NCBI GenBank assembly: GCA_024449915.1
Contig: JAMZAV010000956.1
Coordinates: 186,001-250,000 of the forward strand
DNA length: 64,000 bases
Direction: 5' to 3'
Source of the DNA: Sweltsa coloradensis
Taxonomy: Eukaryota > Arthropoda > Insecta > Plecoptera > Chloroperlidae
Below are positions 23,470-34,539 of this stretch, one piece after another. The position numbers were made by a program, and so were the translations under genes. Every line of letters begins with the position of its first letter. Position 1 is the first letter of the stretch. The notes below the pieces were generated by a model. It saw only the letters and a list, made by a program, of their open reading frames with translations, was not told where the DNA came from and did not search any database.

Positions 23470-24175
23470 TAGTAGCAGTAGTCTACAGGAGAAGACACAG
23501 CATAGGAAAATCCAAGATTCCATTTTAACTAATGACATGAAGACTAAGCCTTACAAAACTATCTGTTTGCAATACATCCCAGGGTACTCTGAAAATTTGA
23601 GACGGAAATTGAATAAATTTAACATTCGGACGACGTTTAAGTCTATCAACACACTTCATAGTATATTTTCAAGAACCAAACCCAAGGACCCCGTTCAAGA
23701 TTCTAAATACTCCGTTTATGCTATTCCGTGTGACTGTGGTAAAACTTACTATGGTGAGAGTGAGAGCAAAGCCCAGGGTCAGGATTGGGGAACATAAAAA
23801 TACGGTTGACAAGAAACTTGTTTCGGTTTCGCTTTTAGCTAAACATTATTGTAGCCGCACTGATCACTGTATTGATTGGGACAATTTTAACATAGTTTCA
23901 AAAGAAACAGACGATTTTAAAATAAGAATTAAAGAAGCCGCGGTCATCAACGCACAACCTAATGCTATAAGTCAAGTCAGTTACGATTTACCGACCATTT
24001 GGGGGTCGGTAATAAACAAATAAATCGCCGATAGATGTCGTGGCGTTTCCCTCCCTGTCCGCCAGACGAGGTCTACGAGTCAGTCTGGCATGGAGGTGCC
24101 TGAAGAAGGAGACAGAGTCTCCGAAATATCGAAACATTTAAAAGTAAGTAACCCAGGTTATAGTTCAGTGAGTGA
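23470..24175 (+). mobile_element. Penelope-like element fragment, right arm (GIY-YIG part)
   Basis: The plus strand encodes the same connector, then YAIPCDCGKTYYGES, matching the start of a PLE GIY-YIG nuclease (Cys pair, Tyr-Gly). After a one-base frameshift near 23760 comes RVRIGEHKN with the arginine and histidine region, and a terminal IKEAAVINAQPNAISQVSYD. A non-coding tail follows containing TGAAGAAGGAGACAGAGTC and CCGAAATATCGAAACAT, a phrase typical of retroelement tails. Similarity to the left arm runs from about 23490 to the terminal ACCCAGGTTATAGTTCAG. Confidence 0.75.
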
Positions 24176-24179
24176 GTTC

Positions 24180-25105
24180 ATAATAATAATTTCCGGGTTA
24201 ATGAGTTGTTGTCATATTTTTAAATGACTGATTTGTTTGGATGTCTTCTAAGATGGATCAAAAATGTATTTTCCACTACATGTATTACCTTTAATTCTTA
24301 TTTTCTACACTGATTTTCATCTGTGAGGTACAATTTATAAATGAATTTAAATCATAGACTGGGACTTTACCTTTGCTGCCTGTCGCAGGCATTCAATGTC
24401 TACCCAATGTCACCAGCAATGTTCATTTTATTCTCGTAATTCTTGTAATTATTTGATTAAATTGCATTGCATTACGTGTACGCATACCGATGACTAACAT
24501 TGCATTACATTAAATGTAATGCTAGTACTAGTGCATACACAAATTTTGTGTGTAGTGAATTGCTCAATTTAACGGACTACTACTTATTGCCATAGCACAA
24601 TTTATTTTGCTTGCTCGCATTACAGTGTTTAAATCGTGTAACCTTCTTATCTTTTTACTTCTAACAAAAGATAAGCGCCAGCATGGACGTTGATTCTGAG
24701 TTTCGTACCATGAAGTGAACAATGTTTCTTTGTGAATTATTGGTAGCTATGAGTATGTTTTTTTTAGTGGTACTTGCCCGGAATGGTAACTAGTTGAAAT
24801 TATTTTACTTGCCAGTGTGCTACGGAAAGTGTCTGCCTTACCTGCAATGTGTCATAGCTTGTTGGCTACGACTACGCCTATCATTCGTGTACACTGCACG
24901 AATGAACGTGTCTATCGAATATGTTATCTTTAATTTGAATTAAAAACGATCGAAAGTATTGGGCAAGTTTCCCTCAAAAAGGAGATTTGAGAAGTTAAGT
25001 TACTTCCTCGAATATATGAACCAGATAAGTTTTAATCAATTCACCTACCCATTTTCTAAACACAGTAATTCTAGCACAAGAGCCGATGTAAATATAATCT
25101 CACGT
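24180..25105. other. no recognised gene
   Basis: ATTGCATTGCATTAC and related short repeats occur around 24460-24540. Sequence from about 24955 (TATTGGGCAAGTTTCCCTC) resembles the left end of the hAT-type MITE at 43.0 kb, but no matching right end was found. Confidence 0.35.
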
Positions 25106-25113
25106 GGCGCGAA

Positions 25114-25494
25114 TAGGGATGGCAAAGCCGGTCATTAATTGGTCTAAGTAATATTTGTACTTATTTATTTGGCATCACTCATTCTTCAAAGGAAAGTCAA
25201 CTTTTATTACATTCCGTTAAAAATTTTAAATTGGACAAGTCACTGTTGTTGCCCTTAAGACTTTTCGACAGTGAGCAGAATAAGTGCTAGTAAATTCACA
25301 TATTTTCATCAATAATCAGTTATCACCATTGAACATTGATCATATAATTGATTAGCCTAACTTGGTTGCGGAGAATGTCTCATAAGTATCCTGCCACAAA
25401 AGGCTTATATCAGTAAAATATACCTGTTTTTATATTTGACCGACTTTTGGTCAATTGTCCGGTCAATTGACCAATAATCAAAGTGCCATCCCTA
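25114..25494. mobile_element. hAT-type MITE with 8-bp target duplication
   Basis: The 381-bp element begins TAGGGATGGCA and ends TGCCATCCCTA, perfect 11-bp terminal inverted repeats of a form common in hAT elements. It is flanked by GGCGCGAA (25106-25113) and AGCGCGAA (25495-25502), an 8-bp duplication with one mismatch, the size hAT transposases make. A second internal inverted motif (CCGGTCA / TGACC) lies near the ends. There is no transposase frame, so it would need a transposase in trans. Confidence 0.75.
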
Positions 25495-25502
25495 AGCGCG
25501 AA

Positions 25503-26227
25503 TGATCCTCTCCGAAGGTTACGAGAAATAACGTGAATTTATTTTCTAAAAAATGCCATTTTCCCAACGTGATCGGTAATATTACGTAACTACATGGCCG
25601 CAAAGTAAAATAACCAGACAGCAATATTTTATCTTCGTGCTTTGACCGACGCAATCAGCCAGTCGGGACTTCTGGTTGGAGAAGAAACCAAGGCAACTTC
25701 TTGTCGGGGATAGGCTACGTGCTCGTACGTGTGACTGCTCGTGTAAGTCAACATTACTTATTCCCTTGTTTGTTTTGTTTACAGCTTGCTCTCTCAACTC
25801 TAGTGTCAGCCTCTCCACTGTCACTGTCAGCATGCTGCGATCTACGACCAAGAGAATGACGCACTCTGCTGGCTGTTGACGCGAGATTCCTGGGTTAGCA
25901 CAGCACAGCTGTCAGGTCAGTACAACCATATGGTACAACCGACTTGTATATTTTGCTTTGTTTCTTCTAAACCCCGAATAATTTCTAGCTGGTTTGCATT
26001 ATTCTGCCATTTCAAGATTTATTATGATGGTGACATAAGGTAGTAGATTGCAATAGCTGAAACTTGAAACCATAGGTTGATGAATACATTTTAAAGGCAT
26101 GCCATAATTAATATTAATTTATAATCCAATACAATTAAAATTAAAACACTTTCAAACATTTTTAGTTTTAAGAATCAAGTTCCGGTAGTTCTAATGTCAA
26201 TTCAGTCGTTGAAGTATACCAAAAGAG
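25503..26227. other. intergenic or intronic sequence, moderately GC-rich 25.6-25.9 kb
   Basis: Open frames on both strands at 25582-25879 overlap and match no family I recognise. The GC-richer block could be a promoter or first exon of the plus-strand gene whose last exons lie at 26.29-27.23 kb. That is speculation from position only. Confidence 0.25.
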
Positions 26228-26243
26228 CCCCCCCCCCCCCCCC
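26228..26243. repeat. poly-C tract (16 C)
   Basis: An uninterrupted run of 16 cytosines 46 bases upstream of a predicted 3' splice site. Confidence 0.9.
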
Positions 26244-26289
26244 ACTATTCAAATGTTCTCTCTAATTCTGTTCTGTTTTCATCCAACAG

Positions 26290-26410
26290 ATTGCTTCTCA
26301 GCTAATGCAGCAGGACAACAGTCTCCTACCCTACCGTCAACCCTGTGGTCATCCATCCGAAGATACAACTCACTTTCTCACCTCTGCTACTTCAAACATC
26401 AATGTATTTG
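26290..26410 (+). CDS. penultimate coding exon of an unrecognised gene
   Basis: The 121-nt segment is preceded by a pyrimidine-rich acceptor (TCTGTTTTCATCCAACAG) and followed by GTAAGTC. It is open in one frame through its full length, is more GC-rich than its surroundings, and encodes a polar Gln/Ser/Thr-rich stretch beginning IASQLMQQDNSLLPYRQPCG. It starts in phase 0 and leaves one G. That G completes a GAC codon with the AC opening the exon at 27204, so the two exons join in frame. Upstream exons were not found. I do not recognise the family. The composition suggests a disordered cytoplasmic tail. Confidence 0.5.
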
Positions 26411-26454
26411 GTAAGTCAGCCCATATTCTAGCTGATATTTTGTGACTTATAGAG

Positions 26455-26560
26455 TTATTAGTGACCAGTGCTGTTGGGTTAATCCTAGCTTCCAATACAG
26501 AAGGTGCCGGGTTTAACTCCCGGCTTGGACTGGATAGTTCGAACTTACAAAGTTTGAAGT
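26455..26560 (+). repeat. SINE-like sequence with strong T-arm hairpin
   Basis: GCCGGG-TTTAACT-CCCGGC forms a perfect six-base-pair T-arm-like hairpin containing a B-box-like GGGTTTAACTCCC, in the intron between the two coding exons. The A-box side is weak. Confidence 0.35.
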
Positions 26561-27203
26561 ACTACCATAATAAATAAAAGTTAATTTTGTAGGTGGAGGG
26601 GAATGAATCTGAAATCATATTGGCCCAAAATTTAAGTTAAGTTTTGTACTATTAAAAAAATAACTTGCTTTCTTATGAAATTTCTTTCTTTAAATTATTG
26701 TAAAATACATTTTGATTTTTAATTTCCCTGAATTTCTTATGAAATTTCTTTAAATTGTAAAATAAAATTTTTGATTTTCAAATTTCCCTGATTTATTTAA
26801 TAATAATTTCCCTCTTAAATACTTATGCATAAAACAAACCGCACATTTCTTCCTGTAAATTCCACGGGGATTGAATTTTTCGATTAGGTCTTTTTTATCT
26901 CTTGCTAGTTGCTGCTACACTAAACCTTAAATTAAAGTGTCCCTTATTGAAATTCATTTGTGTTGAAAAGGACGGACACTTAAACAATATGATATTTTTG
27001 TAAAATAAGATGGATGGATAGATTGATAAACGTCTTTATTGTTGGTCCATTTACTTGATCGAGTAATTACATTCTAGTCTCATTTACCATCTTTTTATTT
27101 TCATGGAGTATTCACAAAGTTCATTTTGCCTTAACTTCATTATAGGGTACTTAGGTTGCAATAAATTTAATTCCTAAATTTAGATGTTATTTTATGTTTT
27201 CAG

Positions 27204-27232
27204 ACTACGAATCCAGAACCACTGAAGTATAA
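27204..27232 (+). CDS. terminal coding exon of the same gene, PDZ-ligand-like C-terminus
   Basis: After a good acceptor (TTTATGTTTTCAG) the exon continues the frame of 26290-26410 and encodes DYESRTTEV, then TAA at 27230-27232. The last residues T-E-V fit the class I PDZ-binding consensus (S/T-x-hydrophobic at the C-terminus). If the gene is real, its product may be a receptor, channel or adaptor tail bound by a PDZ scaffold. The intron between the exons is 793 bp. Sequence after the stop, to about 27640, is the likely 3' untranslated region. No clear AATAAA was found before 28122. Confidence 0.5.
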
Positions 27233-27730
27233 CTGAAGAAAACCAACTCCCCTTCCGTCTCGAAGCCAACAACTCGATGGTGACAGGCTGACAGCAGTTC
27301 TGAAGATCCAGCTGACCTTGGAAGAAGCTTCTACGATTTTGTCAAAATACAGTCGAGTTCTTTAAAAGTGTGCTCGACTATACCATTTTGTGTACATCAC
27401 AGAAGCGCAGAAACAGTCACCTACCTATTCTACAGTAAACGTAGCCATTCAAAAGTCTTCAGTGCAAAATCCAGTTAAAGTCTCTCCAGCAAGGGTACCA
27501 CCCATTTAAAACAAGCTTCATGAATTCATGAATAATATTAATGTAGTTAAAAATATTATATATATTTTATTTTAGTGTTTAGAAGAAGATCAATGTCATA
27601 TCCATGCTCATCTAAAGTTTGGAAAAGGCCAACTGGCTAGTTTAGTTTAGATTGGAGAAAGGTTGACAGGTTGGAAAAGCATAGAGAACATAAAGCCCAG
27701 CCTGAAGGGCTGGGGGCTACAAAACTTTTC
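27233..27730 (+). other. probable 3' untranslated region and flank
   Basis: No further open frame continues after the stop at 27232. A short hairpin (CCCAGCC-tgaag-GGCTGGG) lies at 27696-27714; its role is unknown. Confidence 0.3.
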
Positions 27731-27734
27731 ACGT

Positions 27735-27900
27735 GCTGATGACAACTGCAGCTAATTTAAAGTTGGTTGTTACCTTAATCCACGACGCGTTTCGCCCTTC
27801 TGGGACTCATCAGGCAGATGGTGGTCACTACAAATCAGCTAACTACATACAAACAAAACTCACAACACATAACCAAACCTGTGGTAGGGCCACGCAAGAA
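27735..27900 (+). repeat. retroelement-tail-like fragment
   Basis: CGACGCGTTTCGCCCTTCT followed by GGGACTCATCAGG resembles the non-coding tail phrase seen at the ends of the Penelope-like copies (a coding tail, then a GAAACnTT/CGTTTCG block and CATCAG/CTTCAG). No coding part is attached. Confidence 0.25.
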
Positions 27901-27952
27901 GTAAATTCTGCATTCATGTTGTCATCATCAGCAAGGTTACTTCATACACCAC

Positions 27953-28122
27953 TCATACTGGGGCACACCCTTGCCCAGCAACAGCAGGAGGGGCAGCTTT
28001 TCTCTTGTTGCCAAGGGTCCTGGTTCGAATCCAGGGTAAGTCATGGAATTTTTGTCTCCCGAGCACCAGAGTTGGGAGGGAAGCCCCCTTACTGTTTGTG
28101 CTGATGGTGTGCCCCAGTATGA
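27953..28122. mobile_element. 170-bp hairpin element containing a tRNA-like B box
   Basis: TCATACTGGGGCACACC at the left is the exact reverse complement of GGTGTGCCCCAGTATGA at the right (17 bp). Between them sits GGTTCGAATCCAGG, a good polymerase III B box, preceded by an A-box-like GCAGGAGGGGCAG. It could be a MITE that captured a tRNA-like sequence, or a SINE with terminal complementarity. No clear target duplication was seen. Confidence 0.5.
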
Positions 28123-28129
28123 ATAAATA

Positions 28130-29490
28130 TCACGGTAATATGCTATCTAATATTTCAATCGAAAATATCTCTTAAAGTGATCACGTAACATGTGTGATTA
28201 CTGTTTTATTACTAATTATTATCAAGCACACTTCCAAGAATAATAATTAATAATATATGTGAATTTGGGATAATTTATGATAAACTATGACGGAGATGCT
28301 TTAACCTTGGTCAGGCCAATAACAAAGCACGGGGATTAATAAATGCATAATGCTGCATCTTGGAATGGTTATAGAAAAGGTGCTTGGTTTATCTTGCGCT
28401 TGTAATCTATCCTATTTGCATCGTCCATACATTTTTTCCACAAACCAATAGCTCTTTTCCAATTAACATATTTTTTTTACCTCTATCATTTTATTTTATT
28501 GCTGGCAAATTGTTATTGGAAAAGCAGTTCCAGTAGCTAAATAATTATGGAGTATCAGCTGTTATGTTGTGCAATACATTAAAAAATGCAGGGTTCTCAA
28601 CAATCACAAAATTACCGGAAATTAGCAAATATTGTTATATTGTGTTCAAGGGATAGTAAGATATACGGCAATTGTGTTGAGTCTAATGTTAACAACAAAA
28701 AGCAACATGTATTTGTAATATGGAGAATACCTGTGTGTCCCAGTGGCAAATGAGTTATTTATCTGGTTGGGTATGAATATGATGATGTATGTATCTTCTT
28801 CAAACCAACTTATTTTTGGGTAAGCGTGTCGGTAACCCTGGCCATTCCGAGCTATGGGTATTAAATGAAAGTGACTAGAGAAGTGTGAATTGATTGGGCA
28901 GGGAAAGTCTGGCAAATTGTTTTAATTTTTAAAATCATTTTTTTTGTCATTGGTAACCCTGAAAGTAATTAACACTAAAACACTAAGCTTTAGATTGTGA
29001 AAGCGCAATGTCATTTTGTCAGCAACTGCTGCATCAGAGTCAAATTGCAATTTATGTTGCAGCTGACTACAATAATGCCTGGATAGAGAATGTTTACCCT
29101 GACTGCAATTATTGCCGGTTGGATTTTTATAGCAGTGTACATTCGTTCTGCTCGCTTCTGACTGTAATTAAAAACTGTAGCGTTGCCCGTGTAACACCCC
29201 TTTAACAAAGTGAATGAACTCAAAACTTAACTCAATATATGATTGAGATATGATTGAGATTGAGTACAAAATCCTTACAAGTAGGTACTCTTGTCCCACC
29301 TACCGTTCCAGAAACACAATTATTTCTTTACATCCAATGTGATTCAGCAATGAAATGCTACTTTTCCTTAAAGATGATCATCCCACGTGATCAAATGAGC
29401 TACTGAGCTACTTTTCTCTTACATCAAACTCTTAATATTCTACAACTTTACTTGAAAACAATACTCACCTTTTACTAGAACTAGGAAGCT
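28130..29490. other. no recognised feature
   Basis: The open frames at 28646-28915 and 29008-29223 have no splice context or family signature. Nothing else was seen. Confidence 0.35.
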
Positions 29491-29499
29491 TCACAAACG

Positions 29500-30102
29500 C
29501 TTTTTCAGGCGCGTTGTTGGATGAGCGTAATTTTAAAACATCAAAAAGCGTAAAATTGCGAATTTCATGAGAAATAATTTTTCGATTACGCTTAAATTTC
29601 ACACGAATATATTAATTCATAAAATTAAGGTTCTGTGAAAAAATCATTACAATCGGATAAAGCATGTCGGTGTTATAGTCAAAGAAATTTTTAAAATCGC
29701 AAAAACATGAAAAATTGCGATTTTCCTGAGAAATAATTTTTCGATTACGCTCAAATTTCACACAAATATATTAATTCATAAAAAGAAGGTTCTGTATAAA
29801 AATCATTACAATTGGATAAAGCATGTAGGCGTTATAAGTCGAAGAATTTGTTTAAAAATCGAAAAAAATTGTAAAATTGAAATTTTTATGAGAAATAATT
29901 TTTCGATTGCGCTCATAAACGTGGCAGTTCTAAGTTCAGAGATTTCGAAGGCTTCTAGAAAATTTCATCGCAATTGGAGTATCGGTTAGCCGGAATCGTG
30001 TTAACAAACACACAAAAATACAAAAAAAGAAAGAAAGAAAAAAAAACATTCTGGATTTTTTTCTCCAGTGTAGTGAAATGGAATCTTCGCTTCGCTCATC
30101 CA
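29500..30102 (-). mobile_element. Helitron-like element, copy 3 (internal tandem repeats)
   Basis: It opens on the plus strand with GGCGCGTTGTTGGATGAGCG and closes with CTTCGCTTCGCTCATCC. The interior holds two full and one partial copy of a unit of about 160 bp containing GAGAAATAATTTTTCGATT (near 29570, 29730 and 29890), and the A-rich/AAAG simple repeat at 30010-30047. It belongs to the same subfamily as copy 2. The terminal CTAG is changed. Confidence 0.55.
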
Positions 30103-30104
30103 AA

Positions 30105-30290
30105 AAATACAAGTCTTGGACAAAGGCACTGTGACTTCTTAGGTCCTAGATCTTACAATATTAATATCAAGTCGAACCGTTCAAAAACTACATTCAAGAG
30201 AGCCATACATATCTGTACGCTGAAACAATCCCTTCCAAACTACAATCCGATCAACAAATATTCTAACCCACACATATTTGAATAAGCATT
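30105..30290 (+). mobile_element. LINE ORF2 C-terminal relic
   Basis: The frame ends with DFLGPRSYNINIK and TFKRAIHICTLK before a stop, resembling the extreme C-terminus of Jockey/CR1-type reverse transcriptase proteins (PRxYNxLP...FKRxL). Upstream parts are absent because the Helitron-like copy abuts it. Confidence 0.4.
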
Positions 30291-30945
30291 CTAACTGACT
30301 GTGACCTTCTTCTAAATATCTTATTTATATTTATATTGTAGCCAAGTTCTAAATTTCTTATTTATATTATTATATTTTTAAAGTTTTTTGTTTAGATCAA
30401 TATTGTATATTATTAATTATATTATTTCCTGCTTGTTTTATCCACAAAACAAACATGTTTTAAACTTATTGTGGCAGGTGTCCCTGACCTCAATGGGCTT
30501 AAGTAAAACAATTATATTATATAATACCTATACACATCTATTTACTTACATATACCTTATAGCTAGGAATTATCACTATTTTCTCTTATGTAACACAACC
30601 TGGATCTATTTATACTGGAATAAACCCCAACTGTGTATTGTGTGTATTGTATTGCATATGTTGTGCTTTCTTGAAATTTGAAGTGGTTGCTTCATGCATT
30701 GTGGCTTTTTTTGTGTTATTCTATTATTGTAACCATGCTCTTTTAAAAATATATATTTATACCTTTATTTTCTTTTTCTACTGTATTGTCAACTTGGTAA
30801 ATAAAATAATTTGTTATACACATGTTTTTTGAGTCTTGTCTAAATATTATTTATAATCCTCTATTCTATTCCATTGTACAATCTCGATTATTCTTACAAC
30901 ACACCTAGATTGGTAGAACATACTTTTCATGGAGAATTTTTAAAC
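30291..30945. other. T-rich sequence, no recognised gene
   Basis: Long T-rich frames (30388-30832) encode hydrophobic strings expected from composition. They could be the 3' untranslated tail of the preceding LINE relic. Confidence 0.3.
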
Positions 30946-30949
30946 TTGC

Positions 30950-33385
30950 CGCGCGGAAGTGCGCACGACTTTACATGAGCTCTCATAAACTCCTACCTTC
31001 CTGGTAGGCAGGATCGTTTTCACAAATATTCGAATTTTGTTCATTTGCTCTGCTCGCATTTCCACCAGAGTACATTGGAGTAACACAAACGAACATACCT
31101 TATCCTCATAAATAGCGAGTTAAGTGAATTTTTGTAAAAACACATCTGCCTACCAGGGAGGTAGGAGTTCATGAGAGCACACGTTAATTCAAGTTTTTTT
31201 TCTGCATCAAGAGAGGATGTCAATGCCCGAAATGTTAATGTATAAAACTCAGCTATGCCGTGCAGCAGCCTAGTTCACGTGAGCTCTCATAAACTCCTAC
31301 CTCCCTGATAGGCAGATGCATTTTCACAAATATTCGAGATTTTATGAATATTTAACTCTCGTTTTGTTCATTTGCTCTGCTCGCATTGCCACCACACTAG
31401 ACAGAATGTACTCTGGGGTCACTCTAGGGTCAATAGGAGCTAAGCAAATGAACAAAATCCTTAGGAGAATATCAGAAAAAACGTGCATTTTTGTGAAAAT
31501 GTATCTTCGTACCAGGGAGGTAGGAGTTCATGAGAGCTCACGTAAAGTCGTAATATTTGTTGCTGCATCAAGAGAGGAAGCCAGTGCGCGAAATTCAAAT
31601 GAATAAAACTCAGCTATGCCATGCAGCAGCCGAGTTCTCGTGAGCTCTAATAAACTCCTACCTCCCTGGTAGGCAGATGCGTTTTCACAAATATTCGAGA
31701 TTTTATGAATATTTATTTAACTCTCGTTTTGTTCATTTGCTCTGCTCGCATTGACACCACACTAGACAGAATGTACTCTGGGGTCACTCTAGGGTCAATA
31801 GGAGCTAAGCAAATGAACAAAATCCTTAGCAGAATATCAGAAAAAACGTGCATTTTTGTGAAAATGTATCTTCGTACCAGGGAGGTAGGAGTTCATGAGA
31901 GCTCACGTAAAGTCGTAATATTTGTTGCTGCATCAAGAGAGGAAGCCAGTGCGCGAAATTCAAATGAATAAAACTCAGCTATGCCATGCAGCAGCCTAGT
32001 TCACGTGAGCTCTCATAAACTCCTACCTCCCTGGTAGGCAGATGCGTTTTCACAAATATTCGAGATTTTATGAATATTTATTTAACTCTCGTTTTGTTCA
32101 TTTGCTCTGCTCGCATTGACACCACACTAGACAGAATGTACTCTGGGGTCACTCTAGGGTCAATAGGAGCTAAGCAAATGAACAAAATCCTTAGCAGAAT
32201 ATCAGAAAAAACGTGCATTTTTGTGAAAATGTATCTTCGTACCAGGGAGGTAGGAGTTTAAGAGAGCTCACGTAAAGTCGTAATATTTGTTGCTGCATCA
32301 AGAGAGGAAGCCAGTGCGCGAAATTCAAATGAATAAAACTCAGCTATGCCATGCAGCAGCCTAGTTCACGTGAGCTCTCATAAACTCCTACCTCCCTGGT
32401 AGGCAGATGCATTTTCACAAATATTCGAGATTTTATGAATATTTAACTCTCGTTTTGTTCATTTGCTCTGCTCGCATTGCCACCACACTAGACAGAATGT
32501 ACTCTGGGGTCACTCTAGGGTCAATAGGAGCAAGCAAAGAACAAAATCCTTAGCAGAATATCAGAAAAAACGTGCATTTTTGTGAAAATGTATCTGCGTA
32601 CCAGGCAGGTAGGAGTTCATGAGAGCTCACGTAAAGTCATAATATTTGTTGCTGCATCAAGAGAGGAAGCCAGTGCGCGAAATTCAAATGAATAAAACTC
32701 AGCTATGCCATGCAGCAGCCTAGTTCACGTGAGCTCTCATAAACTCCTACCTCCCTGGTAGGCAGATGCGTTTTCACAAATATTCGAGATTTTATGAATA
32801 TTTAACTCTCGTTTTGTTCATTTGCTCTGCTCGCATTGCCACCACACTAGACAGAATGTACTCTGGGGTCACTCTAGGGTCAATAGGAGCTAAGCAAATG
32901 AACAAAATCCTTAGCAGAATATCAGAAAAAACGTGCATTTTTGTGAAAATGTATCTTCGTACCAGGGAGGTAGGAGTTCATGAGAGCTCACGTAAAGTCG
33001 TAATATTTGTTGCTGCATCAAGAGAGGATGCCAGTGCGCGAAATTCAAATGAATAAAACTCAGCTATGCCATGCAGCAGCCTAGTTCACGTGAGCTCTCA
33101 TAAACTCCTACCTCCCTGGTAGGCAGATGCGTTTTCACAAAAATTCGCGTTTTCACGAATATTAAACTCCCGATTTTGTTCATTTGCTCTGCTCACATTG
33201 CCACCGGAGTACATCGGAGTAAGACAAACGAACAGACCTTATCCTCAGTTCTACAGTCACCCAACAGAATGCGCTACGATGCACTCGAATAATCAGTCTA
33301 TTTACCAGACAGAGTAAAACTAGGAAATTTGAAATTTTCCAGCTTTGTATCAGGGTTGTAGGAGTTCATGAGAGCATGGTGGTGA
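30950..33385 (+). repeat. 360-bp satellite with hairpin monomers
   Basis: The landmark CTCAGCTATGCC recurs at 31248, 31609, 31974, 32339, 32698 and 33059 (359-365 bp apart): five near-identical monomers plus diverged edge monomers on both sides. Within each monomer, ACGTGAGCTCTCATAAACTC through the CTGGTAGGCAGATGC block is complementary to a block ending GGAGTTCATGAGAGCTCACGT, arms of about 54 bases. Inside these, TTTTGTTCATTTGCT faces AGCAAATGAACAAAA. The repeated 96-codon frame is a by-product of the repeat. The two edge monomers share variants absent from the centre, as expected when the centre is homogenised. Confidence 0.95.
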
Positions 33386-33389
33386 AAGG

Positions 33390-34145
33390 TTGTGGAGAGC
33401 ATTAATAATTCAAGTCACACAGTTTTGCAATGCATTACTGGGCAAGTCTCACAGTTAAATTCTTGTACTACGATTGGGAGTTACAGCATTCAGACCAGTA
33501 TTCATAGTCGTCCGTCGACCCAGATTGTGATGATTTTGACTGTTATGTGCAATAAATAGCATGAATAACATCAAAGCAACAATGGGTTGGGATAATTTGG
33601 CTTACGGGCCGACTATTAATACAGGCGTTAGTGACAGATTAGAAATAAAGGAAGACAATTACAAAATTAAAAACATATTTTATTTCAAATTACAACACAT
33701 TAACAACAATTACAAAAACAATTCAATTCGAGTTCAAAGAAAGTAGAACATCTGGAAGCAGCATAAACAACACTACAGAACGTATTACACGAAAACATCA
33801 TGAAATTGACTGAAAATATTTCCCTTTTGCACCAACACACGATTGCCTTCTCGTATCCATTTGTCAAAACAAACTTTAAGTGGACACATACATTTATTGT
33901 TTTTATAACACATACATTATAATACTGTTACCTAGATTAAATAGCCCTAAATAGTTAATAATAATATACTTATGTCCATAACTAATAATGACAATGTTGA
34001 TATTTAACACAATTCAGAAATTACAAAATCCATCACCACTGGGGTGATCCCAGGGGCTTTTCCGACTCATAAAATCAAGAAATAATACCAGTGTTCATGT
34101 GTTACACGTCCTGTTCTTGAAAACTTATTGTTCTGTGTTTACATA
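33390..34145. other. no recognised feature
   Basis: Unique sequence after the satellite. The 61-codon frame at 33561 has no family signature. Confidence 0.35.
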
Positions 34146-34149
34146 AAAT

Positions 34150-34490
34150 GCTGTTAATATACAATAATAAGGCAATTTATACGATAATAAGTAGTAGTGC
34201 AACAATATTTTGTAATGCATGTGCAAACGAGATTACCAAAATTGAAATGATCCAAAACAAGGCTATAAGATGCCTAATACAATGTAGGAAAATAACGCCA
34301 ATTTCTGATATGTAAAAGATTTTAGATGGTTTACAGTTCAAGAAAATATTAAATTACACAAGTTAACTTTTATATACAAGATTGAAAATAATCATTTGCC
34401 AAGTTATTTACAAGAAAAATTAAAGAGTGTGGAAGAAATTCATGGAAGAGAAGACCAGACAAACTGCTAAAAATGAGCTATATGTAAGAA
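34150..34490 (+). mobile_element. LINE reverse-transcriptase C-terminal relic
   Basis: The plus strand reads, with stops, ITKIEMIQNKAIRCLIQC and then PISDM, LQFKKILNYT and LLYTRLKI, matching the order of the thumb region of Jockey/CR1-type LINE proteins (KLQxLQNRAxRxIL...). It is degenerate and short, and ends in an AATAG repeat. Confidence 0.55.
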
Positions 34491-34533
34491 TAGAATAGAA
34501 TAGAATAGAATCGAATCGAATAGAATAGAATAG
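34487..34533. repeat. (AATAG)n microsatellite
   Basis: About nine pentanucleotide units with two AATCG variants, directly after the LINE relic. It may be its tail. Confidence 0.85.
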
Positions 34534-34539
34534 GTCCTT

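Noticed and set aside
24955..25080. Second copy of the CAGTCTTGGG hAT element starting TATTGGGCAAGTTTCCC.
   Set aside because: Only the left-end resemblance is visible; no matching right end or duplication.
31316..33056. Repeated 96-codon frame in the 360-bp satellite.
   Set aside because: By-product of tandem repetition; the DNA is better explained as a hairpin monomer.
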